A stretch of DNA of 64,000 bases from Aliisedimentitalea scapharcae (GTDB taxonomy: Bacteria; Pseudomonadota; Alphaproteobacteria; Rhodobacterales; Rhodobacteraceae). Below the pieces are notes generated by a model that searched no databases, had not been told where the DNA came from, and saw nothing but the letters and a program-made list of their open reading frames with translations. Each line of letters begins with the position of its first letter. The first letter of the stretch is position 1. Location: positions 3,162,001 through 3,226,000 of the forward strand of contig NZ_CP123584.1 of NCBI RefSeq assembly GCF_045277565.1, given 5' to 3'. The position numbers and the translations under genes are program-made. Of this stretch, positions 34,709 to 43,533 are shown in pieces.

Positions 34709-35173
34709 GCTCTGTCCGCCTGTGTTTCCGCTTTATGTTGCACCCCTGTCTGAGCAGGGATTTTTCCGTCCTATCCACCTTGACTCTACCGCGCGCGCAG
34801 AGTCCCGTCACCCAAAAAAGCGCATTTCCCCACAAAATATGGCATTTTTCTGGACGCGACTCGCGGTATTTCGCCGACCACCGCAGATTTTGCGGAAATC
34901 ACGAAGGCAGACACAAGACACAGGTTTTCGCCCATCGAACAGGTCCAACGGGGCCGGTGATACCGGTGTTCGATTTGCAATGTTCAGACAGATCCTGCTC
35001 GACCTGCGTGCCGCGACTGTGCGTGGCTTGACCTGAATCCTAACACGGCATTTCGCGACCTGCCAGCACAAACCACAAATCGGCCCGCCAGAAATTCATT
35101 TCCGCTCTGAACGGTCAAACGGTGCGCCCCATCGGGGGCGGAACCAAGCGGGCGCGCAGGCGCGCGCCCTGGA
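34709..35173. other. 465-bp region between ftsA and ftsZ
   Basis: No gene is visible. Just after the ftsA stop are two hairpins without T-tracts: GGGCGCGC-aggc-GCGCGCCC (35150-35169) and CGCCCC-atc-GGGGGCG (about 35124-35140). The centre is AT-richer and is the likely ftsZ promoter, but I cannot define -35/-10 elements with confidence. Confidence 0.5.
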
Positions 35174-36511
35174 TTACCAATTGTCCTTGAACCATTTCAC
35201 CGCGCGCCGGAAGGACCGGGCCGGATAGCGATCGACAGGGATTTCGAAGTCCCACCATTCGTCCTGAGGGTGGGCGGCAAACAGGCTGAGCCCCACGGCC
35301 GAGGCAAAGGCAGGACCGGTGGCCGATTGTGGCAATCCATGCACGCGCAGCGGCCGCCCCAGGCGGACCTGCTGGCCCAGAATGCGGCTGGCCAATCCGT
35401 CCAGCCCCATGATTTGGGATGACCCGCCGGTCAGCACGATCTGCTGGCTGGGCAGATGGTCGAACCCGGCTGCATCCAGGCGCACCCGCACATCTTCGAG
35501 GATCTCTTCGACCCGCGGACGCATGATCCCGATCAGTTCCGCCCGGCTGACGGTGCGGCGATCATGTTCCCAATCGCCGGTTTCGCCGCCGATGTCGATC
35601 ATGTCGCGATCATCCGCGCCAGTGGCGTGCACCCCACCGCAAAATGTCTTGATCCGTTCGGCATTGGCCATTGGCACACCCAGCCCCATGGAAATGTCGC
35701 TGGTGATGTGATCTCCGCCCATGCGCACGCTGTCGGCATAGATCATGTGTTTTTTCATGAAGATCGACACGCTGGTCGACCCGCCGCCCAGATCGACACA
35801 GGCGGCTCCCAGTTCCTGTTCATCCTCGACCAGCGCCGAAATCCCCGACGCATAGGCCGATGACGCGATCCCGGCCAGTTCCAGATCACAGCGTTTGATG
35901 CAATGCACCAGATTGCGCACGGTGGCGGTATCAACGGTCAGCATATGCATGTCGACGGCCAGGTTCTGCCCCAGCTGCCCCCGCGGGTCGGCCAATCCGG
36001 ATCGGTGGTCCAGCGCAAAATTCACCGGCTGCGCATGCAGCACTTCGCGTTCGGCCCCATAGTCCGGCACGTCACAGGCCGCCAGCACGCGGGCGACTTC
36101 GCTTTCGGTGACGACCTGCCCTTCGAGATCGACCTGGGCGTCCAGCCCGTAGGAGCGCGGGTTGGCCCCGGAGAAACAGGCGATCACGTGATCGACGCGC
36201 ACTTCGGCCATTTTCTGTGCTGCCTGAATCGCGGTGCGAATGGCCCGTTCGGTTTCCTGCATGGCGTTGATTTCGCCGAATTGCACCCCACGCGACCGGG
36301 TGGTCGCGGCCCCAACGACGCGAAATCCGGTCTGTCCGGCCAGCGAGCCGATGGAATTGTCTTCGCTCAGCCGTCCGGTGCCATCAAAGCGCAGCACAAG
36401 GCAGGCAATTTTGGAACTGCCCACATCCAGAATAGCCACAACACCACGTTGCAACGCCTGACGCCGCATCTGCCGCATCGCCCGCTGAGACTCGTAGAGG
36501 TCTGTCATCAT
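35174..36511 (-). CDS. ftsA: Cell division protein FtsA
   Basis: FtsA is the actin-like protein that anchors FtsZ to the membrane. The 445-aa protein has the phosphate-1 motif AILDVGSSKIACLV, phosphate-2 AACVDLGGGSTSVSIF, the adenosine-loop QIVLTGGSSQIMGLD, and a 1C subdomain. The C-terminus FRRAVKWFKDNW is the expected amphipathic membrane-targeting helix. Two ATGs (36511 and 36508) overlap the ftsQ stop, so it is translationally coupled to ftsQ. Confidence 0.95.
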   Translation of the reverse strand: MMTDLYESQRAMRQMRRQALQRGVVAILDVGSSKIACLVLRFDGTGRLSEDNSIGSLAGQTGFRVVGAATTRSRGVQFGEINAMQETERAIRTAIQAAQKMAEVRVDHVIACFSGANPRSYGLDAQVDLEGQVVTESEVARVLAACDVPDYGAEREVLHAQPVNFALDHRSGLADPRGQLGQNLAVDMHMLTVDTATVRNLVHCIKRCDLELAGIASSAYASGISALVEDEQELGAACVDLGGGSTSVSIFMKKHMIYADSVRMGGDHITSDISMGLGVPMANAERIKTFCGGVHATGADDRDMIDIGGETGDWEHDRRTVSRAELIGIMRPRVEEILEDVRVRLDAAGFDHLPSQQIVLTGGSSQIMGLDGLASRILGQQVRLGRPLRVHGLPQSATGPAFASAVGLSLFAAHPQDEWWDFEIPVDRYPARSFRRAVKWFKDNW

Positions 36512-37422
36512 CACTGCCCGCTTCCATTCACCTGTCTGATCCGCCACCATTCCTGCACCGCATTTTCGCTCATTCGAATGGTGGGGCGCGCCGCCAGGCG
36601 CATATCAACTGCAATTACATCCCGTTCCAAAAGGTCCTGGACCTCGTTCACTGCCAGAACCCGTTCCAGCGCTTCGACGGCGCGTTCGGGTGGCAGCAGG
36701 ATCCGCTGACCCCGATCCAGCACAAGATCCCAGCGCCGATCACCGATCCGCACCAGACCGCGCATCCGATCCGTCAGCGGGCGGGCCGCAGCGATCAGGC
36801 GCAAGGCTTCGGGTACATTTTCATTGGCACCGGTTCCCGCGATCAGCGGCAGGTCAGCGCGCGTCTTGCGATTGGGTAGCCCATCGACACGGTTGCCATC
36901 GGTGTCCAGCATTTCAACACCGTCTTCGAAACGCCAGACCACGGCGGGAATGCGCTCTTCGACATTGACCTGCAGAATGCCGCCCGGCCGGATCCGGACC
37001 GAAGCATTGCGCACCGGATCCAGATCCACGATCGTGGCCCGGATCTGTTCGACATTCAGATCAAATGAGCTGACCGGGAAATCCAATGGCACCACTTCGC
37101 GAATGTCTTCGCTGAGGTTGGGGCCCGCGCCGTCGATCGCCATCATGTTGACCATGAATTCCGGGCGTTCCTGAATGCTGGCGCGCAATTCGGCCACAAA
37201 CAGGTTCAGCGCATCGCGGCGCTGTTCATTGGCCAGAAAGGCGCTGGTGGCCGCCAGGGTCAGGCAGAACGGGACGCCGATACGCAGCCCCAACCGGATC
37301 CCCGGCGTCAACATCCATCGTTGCAGACGATATTTCAGTCGCGATGGTGCGGGATCGCATTTCTGGGGTTCCGGCTCGTGGCGCCGAAAGCTTTTGCCCA
37401 CACGGGCGATCAGCGATTGCAT
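36511..37422 (-). CDS. ftsQ: Cell division protein FtsQ
   Basis: A 303-aa bitopic division protein linking the cytoplasmic ring to FtsL/FtsB. It has a basic cytoplasmic tail, one membrane segment (IGVPFCLTLAATSAFLAN, about residues 48-65), a POTRA domain (VVPLDFPVSSFDLNVEQIRATIVDL...ASVRIRPGGILQVNVEERIPAVVWRFE) and the beta domain. It overlaps the 3' end of ddl by 13 nt and the ftsA start by one base, giving a tight ddl-ftsQ-ftsA unit. Confidence 0.93.
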   Translation of the reverse strand: MQSLIARVGKSFRRHEPEPQKCDPAPSRLKYRLQRWMLTPGIRLGLRIGVPFCLTLAATSAFLANEQRRDALNLFVAELRASIQERPEFMVNMMAIDGAGPNLSEDIREVVPLDFPVSSFDLNVEQIRATIVDLDPVRNASVRIRPGGILQVNVEERIPAVVWRFEDGVEMLDTDGNRVDGLPNRKTRADLPLIAGTGANENVPEALRLIAAARPLTDRMRGLVRIGDRRWDLVLDRGQRILLPPERAVEALERVLAVNEVQDLLERDVIAVDMRLAARPTIRMSENAVQEWWRIRQVNGSGQ

Positions 37423-38348
37423 GAGGCGTCCTCCACCATCCAGGCGCAGAGCTGGCCAAAGGTCATGCCGATTTCACCGGCCTGCTCCGGGGCCAGCGAG
37501 GTGGGAGTCATTCCGGGCTGGGTATTGGTTTCCAACAGGATCAGCCCATCGACACCGCGGGTCTCGTCCCAGCGGAAATCCGTGCGGCTGACACCGCGAC
37601 AACCCAGGGCGCGATGCGCACGCAGGGCGTAATCCATGCACAGGTCATAGATGTCTGCGGGCACGTCTGCGGGCACCACATGCGATGATCCACCGGGTTT
37701 ATATTTGGCATCATAATCGTACCAGCCGTCCACGATGATCTCTGTCACCGACGCAGCGCCCGGGTCGGTGTCTTCGCCGCCCACCACGGTGGTGGTCAGT
37801 TCGCGTCCGGGGGCATAGGTTTCCACCATCACCAGATCGGGCATTTCTGCGGACAGTTTTGGCGGTGCATTGGCGGATTCATGCACGATATAGACGCCGA
37901 CGCTGGACCCTTCGTTGTTGGGTTTGACCACATAGGGCGGCTCCAGCACGTGACGGGCTGTGGCCTCGTCTCGGGGGGCAATCACGCTGTCGACCACCGG
38001 CAGACCTGCGGATTTGAACGCCTCTTTTGAACGCTGTTTGTCCATGGCCAGCGCCGAGGCCAGAACACCGGAATGGGTATAGGGCAGGCCCATCCATTCC
38101 AGAATGCCCTGCACACAGCCATCTTCGCCCCAGCGACCATGCAGGGCGTTGAACACGACGTCAGGTTTGATTTCATTCAGACGGGCAACCAGATCCGGAC
38201 CCGCGTCCAGTTCTGTTACCTCATATCCTTCGCCCCTCAGCGCGGCGGCGCATTCACGCCCGCTGGACAAAGACACCTCGCGTTCAGCCGAGGGTCCGCC
38301 CATAAGTACCGCAACTTTGGAGGTGCCGCTGCTCGACTGTCCCACCAC
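37410..38348 (-). CDS. ddl: D-alanine--D-alanine ligase
   Basis: Ddl joins two D-Ala residues with ATP for the peptidoglycan stem peptide. The 312-aa ATP-grasp protein shows VAVLMGGPSAEREVSLSSG, VVFNALHGRWGEDGCVQGILE, the Lys-bearing VVKPNNEGSSVGV, ALGCRGVSRTDFRWD, and the metal/active-site LLETNTQPGMTPTSLAPEQA. It leads the ddl-ftsQ-ftsA unit and has a CtrA-type box 97 bp upstream. Confidence 0.96.
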   Translation of the reverse strand: MVGQSSSGTSKVAVLMGGPSAEREVSLSSGRECAAALRGEGYEVTELDAGPDLVARLNEIKPDVVFNALHGRWGEDGCVQGILEWMGLPYTHSGVLASALAMDKQRSKEAFKSAGLPVVDSVIAPRDEATARHVLEPPYVVKPNNEGSSVGVYIVHESANAPPKLSAEMPDLVMVETYAPGRELTTTVVGGEDTDPGAASVTEIIVDGWYDYDAKYKPGGSSHVVPADVPADIYDLCMDYALRAHRALGCRGVSRTDFRWDETRGVDGLILLETNTQPGMTPTSLAPEQAGEIGMTFGQLCAWMVEDASCNR

Positions 38349-38443
38349 AAGTGCCTCAAAAAATTCGGAGCGTTTGCGCCCCTTGTTGTTGGTTCGGACC
38401 CGTTTTCGGGCCTCGCTATTTGGTCACAATTCGACCCATTTTA

Positions 38444-38458
38444 TTAAGAACCGGTTAA
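38444..38458 (-). promoter_or_regulatory. CtrA-type box TTAA-N7-TTAA upstream of ddl
   Basis: TTAAGAACCGGTTAA is a perfect match to the alphaproteobacterial CtrA recognition pattern, in a region otherwise poor in TTAA. It lies about 97-110 bp ahead of ddl-ftsQA, inside the 180-bp murB-ddl spacer. In Caulobacter, CtrA is known to control ftsQA. Confidence 0.6.
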
Positions 38459-38528
38459 CTGTGTCAGACGCCGCTTCCCGATTCAGAGTCCCCCTATCCA
38501 ATGAAAGCAGGGACCAAGGTTCAGGAAG

Positions 38529-39470
38529 TCAGTCGCGCGCCGGTTCACCGATCCGCATGATTTCCCACTCTAGCGTTATGCCGCTTTGCTCGTAAACCTT
38601 TTTTCGAACCTCTTCGCCCAAGCCTTCGAGATCTGCGGCAGTTGCGCCACCCGTGTTGATCATAAAGTTCGAATGTTTCTCGCTCATCTGGGCACCACCG
38701 CGGCGCGCACCGCGCATGCCCGCATTGTCGATCACCTTCCACGCCTTGAGATCATGCACGTCATCGGCCTGACCCGTTGACGAAAACCCGGCCGGGTTGC
38801 GAAAAGTCGATCCGGCGGTCCGATCCTTGGTCGGTTGGGTTTCGTCGCGCTTTTTCAACTGGGCATCCATGCGATCCAGCAAAGTGCCGGATGGGGCGTG
38901 GGTGCCCTTCAGCGTGGCCGCGATCAGCACCGCGCCATCCGGCAGGTCGGTCTGGCGATACCGGAAGTTCAGGGCTTTGGCGTCGATTTCAACCAATTCA
39001 CCCTGACGGGTCACGATGGTGGCGGATTGAAACACATCCACCACATAGCTGCCGTAGCAGCCCGCGTTCATCCGCACCGCACCGCCGATTGCGCCGGGGA
39101 TGGTGCGCAGGAATGTCAGATCGACGCCGGATTCTGCCGCGCGTTTGGCCACATGCGCATCCAGCGCCGCTGCGCCAGCGGTGACAATGTCACCATCAAT
39201 TGCAATCTGGTTGAACCCGCGCCCTAGCCGGATCACCACGGCGCGAATACCGCCGTCGCGCACGATCAGGTTGGACCCCACCCCCATGGGAAAGACCTGA
39301 ATCTCTTCGGGAAGCTGACGCAGAAAGTCCTGCAGATCGGCCACATCCGCCGGCTGAAACAGATAATCCGCCGCGCCCCCAACCCGCATCCACGTCAGAT
39401 CCGCCAGCGACCGGTTCGGGGTCAGTTTCCCGCGCACCTGCGGCAATGTCTGGGGAAAATCCGTTGTCAT
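38529..39470 (-). CDS. murB: UDP-N-acetylenolpyruvoylglucosamine reductase
   Basis: MurB is the FAD enzyme that reduces UDP-GlcNAc-enolpyruvate to UDP-MurNAc. The 313-aa protein has the FAD-binding VFPMGVGSNLIVRDGG and IPGAIGGAVRMNAGCYG, the segment NFRYRQTDLPDGAVL, the active-site Ser in TAGSTFRNP, and the late Glu in LEWEIMRIG. These indicate the type II, Rhodobacterales-common form. The ATG at 39470 is preferred to a TTG at 39491. Confidence 0.95.
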   Translation of the reverse strand: MTTDFPQTLPQVRGKLTPNRSLADLTWMRVGGAADYLFQPADVADLQDFLRQLPEEIQVFPMGVGSNLIVRDGGIRAVVIRLGRGFNQIAIDGDIVTAGAAALDAHVAKRAAESGVDLTFLRTIPGAIGGAVRMNAGCYGSYVVDVFQSATIVTRQGELVEIDAKALNFRYRQTDLPDGAVLIAATLKGTHAPSGTLLDRMDAQLKKRDETQPTKDRTAGSTFRNPAGFSSTGQADDVHDLKAWKVIDNAGMRGARRGGAQMSEKHSNFMINTGGATAADLEGLGEEVRKKVYEQSGITLEWEIMRIGEPARD

Positions 39471-39537
39471 GTTGGCGTGCCCTGCGTTCAAATCCCATAT
39501 GCTCAGGGTCCGTAAAGCACATCCTCAGCGAGATAAA

Positions 39538-39560
39538 GCCCCATGGATTTGACATGGGGC
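39538..39560 (-). terminator. Terminator-like hairpin before murB
   Basis: GCCCCATG pairs with CATGGGGC across a 7-nt loop. On the minus strand it is followed by TTTATC, a weak T-tract. It lies between the 97-aa membrane gene and murB. Confidence 0.4.
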
Positions 39561-39606
39561 CGATATGGGGCCGTCTGTCAGCAATCGCTTGCCGATCGTG
39601 CGGGCG

Positions 39607-39900
39607 TTACAGCGTCGGACGTCCCGCCATCGCGCGCCCGCCAAGCGTTCCCAGGATGACTGTAAACAACCCCGGCAGGATTGCCCCGGTCAGCATGACC
39701 AACGGAAAGAACGCAGCTTCTTCGCCGCCCTCCGGGATCGCCGCCAGGCGAATGATCGTGGCCAGACCCACCAGGCTGAGCAGACCGGGCAACAGCCACA
39801 GCTTGCGGCCTTCGAGGTATTTCCCCGCCAGCAAACCGGCAATGGCCCCGATCAGCAGGGCTGCGATAGGTGTATAGATGAGAGCAGTAACCGAGAGCAT
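39607..39900 (-). CDS. Small membrane protein, 97 aa
   Basis: A hydrophobic protein with three predicted helices: LIYTPIAALLIGAIAGLLAG, LWLLPGLLSLVGLATIIRL and FFPLVMLTGAILPGLFTVIL. Charged loops (EGRK, EGGEE) separate them, and the C-terminus ends GGRAMAGRPTL. No family is recognised. It sits within the murC-murB interval and could be a lineage-specific accessory gene. The ATG at 39900 is preceded by CAGGAGG, a good Shine-Dalgarno. Confidence 0.65.
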   Translation of the reverse strand: MLSVTALIYTPIAALLIGAIAGLLAGKYLEGRKLWLLPGLLSLVGLATIIRLAAIPEGGEEAAFFPLVMLTGAILPGLFTVILGTLGGRAMAGRPTL

Positions 39901-40033
39901 GTCCGCCTCCTGAAAGATTAGGAGCGCTGAAAATCGCGCATTTGATGGACAGTGTCATGACTCGCCCGCCGCCGACCTTGACAATTGTCAGGTGCGCGGC
40001 GGTTTTGGCGATGGTTTTGAACGCTCAGCTGGG

Positions 40034-40315
40034 TCAGTCAGATCCGGATTTGTGCCATACGGAATAAAGAACATGGGCCACCGCCCCAACCAGCACCCCG
40101 ATCCCAAAGGGCGCAACCCCAATCACCACGACCATGCCCGGTCCCATGCCCTCCCAGCCCAACAGCTGCGAGTGAAACAGCAGCACATAGCTGACCGCGA
40201 CGCACAGCGCCGTGATCAACAGGACGACCAGCCCCCAACCGGCGCGCTTCAACATCACACCACAGGCGCACCCGATACAGACGGCACCAATTGGGAACAG
40301 AAATTCAGGCTCCAT
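40034..40315 (-). CDS. Small membrane protein, 93 aa
   Basis: Starts MEPEFLFPIGAVCIGCACGVMLKRAGWG and contains three hydrophobic helices (LVVLLITALCVAVSYVLLF, MVVVIGVAPFGIGVLVGAVA). The ATG at 40315 lies 8 bp after the stop of the neighbouring DUF2484 gene, so it is in the same transcript. Longer upstream frames read as nonsense. The family is not recognised. Confidence 0.65.
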   Translation of the reverse strand: MEPEFLFPIGAVCIGCACGVMLKRAGWGLVVLLITALCVAVSYVLLFHSQLLGWEGMGPGMVVVIGVAPFGIGVLVGAVAHVLYSVWHKSGSD

Positions 40316-40323
40316 GCGCGCCC

Positions 40324-40575
40324 CTAGCTGCGCCGCAGCTGCCCGCGCAGCCAGCGGCTGAGATAGATCACCGGCCAGCGCAGGACGCTCATCCCTGCAC
40401 ATAGCACGGCCAGCCCCCACCAGGGGCCGTTCTGATAGGTCACATATCCCAGGATCGGAATGCCGATGGCGATCAGCACATAGGCACGGCGCCAATGATT
40501 GTCCCGGCTGGGCGTCATGGCCAGGATATTTGCAACGACGGCCCAGATACTGGCCAAAATCAGTGATAAGGTCAT
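40324..40575 (-). CDS. DUF2484 family membrane protein (copy 2)
   Basis: An 83-aa protein with two to three hydrophobic helices. It shares with the upstream gene the layout W-A/V start (SIWAVVANILAMTP), a central hydrophobic pair, and the C-terminal signature SVLRWPVIYLSRWLRGQ. This matches DUF2484, a short family I associate with the mur cluster of Rhodobacterales. Its ATG overlaps the stop of the paralogue at 40572 by 4 nt. Function is unknown; the location suggests envelope biogenesis. Confidence 0.75.
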   Translation of the reverse strand: MTLSLILASIWAVVANILAMTPSRDNHWRRAYVLIAIGIPILGYVTYQNGPWWGLAVLCAGMSVLRWPVIYLSRWLRGQLRRS

Positions 40576-40847
40576 GGGGTCTCCGTGGGGCTGTCTTGCG
40601 AGGTCTTGTGAATGCGCCCGCGCCAGCGGGTCCAGAAATAGCGCAGCGGATGACGAAACATCGACACGAACGCAGCCAGGGCGGCCAAGGCTGCGAGCCA
40701 GCCGTGGGCCAGACCCAGCCAGGCAATGACCACCGGAGCCAACGCCAACAGCGCCACCCCCGGAGTATATTGCCGGTGCATCGGCAACATCGCGACACCC
40801 GTTGCAGCCAGCACCCACAGGGCAGAGATCAGGACAGCTGCGCTCAT
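40572..40847 (-). CDS. DUF2484 family membrane protein (copy 1)
   Basis: A 91-aa membrane protein (SALWVLAATGVAMLP, VALLALAPVVIAWLGLAHGW, then SMFRHPLRYFWTRWRGR). It aligns along its whole length with the next gene: W near residue 11, AM-x-P, hydrophobic core, S-x-x-R-x-P-x-x-Y-x-x-RW-x-RG. The two therefore arose by tandem duplication. Its start overlaps the APC permease stop by 4 nt, placing three genes in a coupled series. Confidence 0.75.
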   Translation of the reverse strand: MSAAVLISALWVLAATGVAMLPMHRQYTPGVALLALAPVVIAWLGLAHGWLAALAALAAFVSMFRHPLRYFWTRWRGRIHKTSQDSPTETP

Positions 40848-42031
40848 ATCAGGCTCCTCAACGACATCAACAACGCGGCCAGAGCCAGGACGAAGCCAAT
40901 CACCGGCACGGCCATATGCACCCGAAACGGAGCATCAGGGAGCCGGCGTTTCTGAAGGATCAGCGCCAGGTTCACCAGAACAAAAACCGACAGGAGGATC
41001 GTAGATGTCACTTCGGCCAGCTGCGCCACGGGCACCGTCAGCGCCCCGATGATCACGGCTGCGCCCAACAGGGCCGTGGCCAGAACCGGCGTGCCAAACC
41101 GGGGATGCGCGTGGTGAAACATCGACAGTCCCCGATTGCGACGCCCCAATCCGAACAGCACCCGGCTGGCCATGACGATCTGGGCCAACACACCATTCAG
41201 GGCGGCAAAGACCGCAATGGCCGACAAAAAGGTTCCCCCCCCGCCCCGTGCGGTCTGCCAGACCAGCGCCAGCGGGCTTTCGGATGCGCCCAGTTGCGCC
41301 AGCGGCACCGTGCGCACCGCGGCCCAGGCCACCAAGGCGTAGATGACGGATGTAATAGCCAGCGACAACAGGATGGCCCGTGGCAAGGTGCGGATCGGAT
41401 TGTCGACCTCTTCGGCCAGATTGACGATATCCTCGAACCCGATAAAGGCAAAAAAGGCCAGCACAGCCCCCAGTGCAACGCCGCTCCAGACCAGATCGGC
41501 AGGCTGTGCCCAATCCACGCTGCCCGGTGCCTGCGCCCCGGCCCAGATCACCAATGCCAGCCCGGCGACTTCGATGACGGTCAGGACAGCGGCAAGGGCC
41601 AGGCTTTCAAGCACGCCAAAAATTGCGACCAGCGTCAAACCCAGCCCCAGGGCGACAATGGCAAACTGCGAATCAAATCCGGTGGCATGGGTCAGGTAAG
41701 CGGCCCCGCCCCGCAACACGGCCCCCGCAGACACGGTGCCTGCGGCCACCACCGCCAGTCCGACCAGCAGGGACAGGGATTGGCTGTTCAGCCCCTGCCC
41801 GACATAGGCCGCCTCGCCCGCTGCTTCGGGCAGGCGGGTGGAAAATTCCGCATAAGACAACGCCGTGGGCGCAGCGATCATTCCGGCCAGCAAGAACGAC
41901 AAGGGGGCCCAGATCCCGGCCTGCCCGGCAATGGTACCGATCAGAACATAGATCCCGGCCCCGACCATGACCCCAACGCCATAGGCCGTGAGCAATCCCG
42001 GTCCAATCCGTCGATTCAGTGCTTCCACCAT
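40844..42031 (-). CDS. APC-superfamily amino acid permease
   Basis: A 395-aa transporter with about 11-12 hydrophobic segments and APC signatures: GPGLLTAYGVGVMVGAGIYVLIG (helix 1 with GAGIY), YAEFSTRLPEAAGEAAYV (helix 2-3 loop), FFAFIGFEDIVNLAEEVDNPIRTLPRAI (helix 6 and loop), and SRVLFGLGRRN (helix 8). The substrate is unknown. The ATG at 42031 fits GAGGGAG spacing better than the GTG at 42040. Its place inside the mur cluster, between murC and two DUF2484 genes, is unusual. Confidence 0.87.
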   Translation of the reverse strand: MVEALNRRIGPGLLTAYGVGVMVGAGIYVLIGTIAGQAGIWAPLSFLLAGMIAAPTALSYAEFSTRLPEAAGEAAYVGQGLNSQSLSLLVGLAVVAAGTVSAGAVLRGGAAYLTHATGFDSQFAIVALGLGLTLVAIFGVLESLALAAVLTVIEVAGLALVIWAGAQAPGSVDWAQPADLVWSGVALGAVLAFFAFIGFEDIVNLAEEVDNPIRTLPRAILLSLAITSVIYALVAWAAVRTVPLAQLGASESPLALVWQTARGGGGTFLSAIAVFAALNGVLAQIVMASRVLFGLGRRNRGLSMFHHAHPRFGTPVLATALLGAAVIIGALTVPVAQLAEVTSTILLSVFVLVNLALILQKRRLPDAPFRVHMAVPVIGFVLALAALLMSLRSLI

Positions 42032-42121
42032 GGTCTTCACACTCCCTCTTCGATCTGGTGCCGTTTTCCGTCACGGAAAACGGGTCGGATTTTGCCCAAA
42101 ATCCGGCGCCAGATGAAACCG

Positions 42122-43525
42122 TTACGGTTCTCCTTTCAAACGCTCCGGCAATCCATTGGCCCAGGCGCTGATGGTCCCGGCGCCCAGACAGACCACCATG
42201 TCGCCGGGCCGGGCTTCGGCGCGCACCAGTTTTTCCAACCCGTCCTCGTCCAACAGGGCGCTGGCGTGGCGGTGGCCGTGGCGTATCAGCCCGGCGACCA
42301 GTGAATCGCGGTCAGCGCCTTTGATCGGCTCTTCGCCTGCGGAAAACACTTCGGCAATGGCGACCACATCGGCTTCGTTGAAACAGGCGCAGAAATCTTC
42401 GAACAGATCGTGCAGCCGGGAATAGCGGTGTGGTTGGTGCACGGCGATGACGCGCCCGTCGCAGGCCTGACGCGCCGCACGCAGCACCGCGGCGATTTCC
42501 ACCGGGTGATGACCGTAGTCGTCAATGATGGTGACGCCGTCGACCTCGCCCACTTTGGTGAACCGGCGATTGACGCCGCCGAAATTGGCCAGAGCCGCGC
42601 GGATTTCATCCGCTTTCATGCCCAGATGGCGGGCCACGGCAATGGCCGACAACGCGTTTGACACATTGTGATCTCCGGGCATCGGCAGAGTACAGCCGCT
42701 GATCACGATGTCCTCGGCCTGCAAATGCACGTCAAAATGCGCCACGCCGCCCTTGTACGTCAGAGCCACGGCGCGCACATCCGCCTGGGTGTTAAACCCA
42801 TAAGTGACCACCCGGCGGTCGGTGATCCGACCCACCAGAGCCTGAACTTCGGGGTGGTCGGTACAGCACACCGCCACGCCATAAAACGGCAGGTTGGTCA
42901 CGAAATCATGGAACCCGTCCCGCAGGGCATCAAAGTCGCCCCAATGTTCCATATGTTCGGGGTCGATATTGGTGACGATGGCGATGGTGGCGGGCAGCCG
43001 GTTGAACGAGCCGTCGCTTTCGTCCGCTTCGACCACCATCCATTCGCCCTGTCCCATGCGTGCGTTCGACCCATAGGCATGGATGATGCCGCCATTGATG
43101 ACGGTGGGGTCAAACCCGCCGGCCACCATCAATTCGGCCATCATGGTGGTTGTGGTGGTTTTGCCGTGGGTGCCGGCAATGGCAATATTGGATTTCAGCC
43201 GCATCAATTCGGCCAGCATGTCGGCGCGCCGCACCACCGGCAGGCCGCGATCGCGCGCGCCGTCCAATTCCGGGTTGCCCGGTTTGATCGCCGTGGACAC
43301 CACGACGACGGCGGCATTTTCAAGGTTCTCGGCCCTTTGTCCGACAAAGATCTGCGCCCCCAGCCCCGCCAGTCGGTCGGTGATCTTGGACGCCTTGAGG
43401 TCCGACCCCTGCACCTGGTACCCCAGGTTCAACAGCACCTCGGCAATGCCGGACATGCCGATGCCTCCGATGCCGACAAAATGGATCGGGCCGACGTCAC
43501 CGGGGAGTTTGGTTGCTGGGGTCAT
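42122..43525 (-). CDS. murC: UDP-N-acetylmuramate--L-alanine ligase
   Basis: MurC adds L-Ala to UDP-MurNAc. The 467-aa Mur ligase has the N-terminal Rossmann-like domain (IHFVGIGGIGMSGIAEVL), the ATP loop AGTHGKTTTTTMMAE, VVEADESDGSFNRLP, NIDPEHMEHWGDF and the MurC-type late region DDYGHHPVEIAAVL plus FQPHRYSR-like HQPHRYSRLHDLF. It starts 8 bp after murG on the minus strand. Confidence 0.97.
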   Translation of the reverse strand: MTPATKLPGDVGPIHFVGIGGIGMSGIAEVLLNLGYQVQGSDLKASKITDRLAGLGAQIFVGQRAENLENAAVVVVSTAIKPGNPELDGARDRGLPVVRRADMLAELMRLKSNIAIAGTHGKTTTTTMMAELMVAGGFDPTVINGGIIHAYGSNARMGQGEWMVVEADESDGSFNRLPATIAIVTNIDPEHMEHWGDFDALRDGFHDFVTNLPFYGVAVCCTDHPEVQALVGRITDRRVVTYGFNTQADVRAVALTYKGGVAHFDVHLQAEDIVISGCTLPMPGDHNVSNALSAIAVARHLGMKADEIRAALANFGGVNRRFTKVGEVDGVTIIDDYGHHPVEIAAVLRAARQACDGRVIAVHQPHRYSRLHDLFEDFCACFNEADVVAIAEVFSAGEEPIKGADRDSLVAGLIRHGHRHASALLDEDGLEKLVRAEARPGDMVVCLGAGTISAWANGLPERLKGEP

Positions 43526-43533
43526 CTGTGATG

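Noticed and set aside
33161..34753. 530-codon frame antisense to ftsZ
   Set aside because: ftsZ is certain on the other strand. The antisense translation is Arg/His/Gly-rich without domain features.
40802..42304. 500-codon plus-strand frame opposite the APC permease
   Set aside because: The product is Gln/Gly/Arg-rich shadow sequence. The permease frame carries clear transmembrane signatures.
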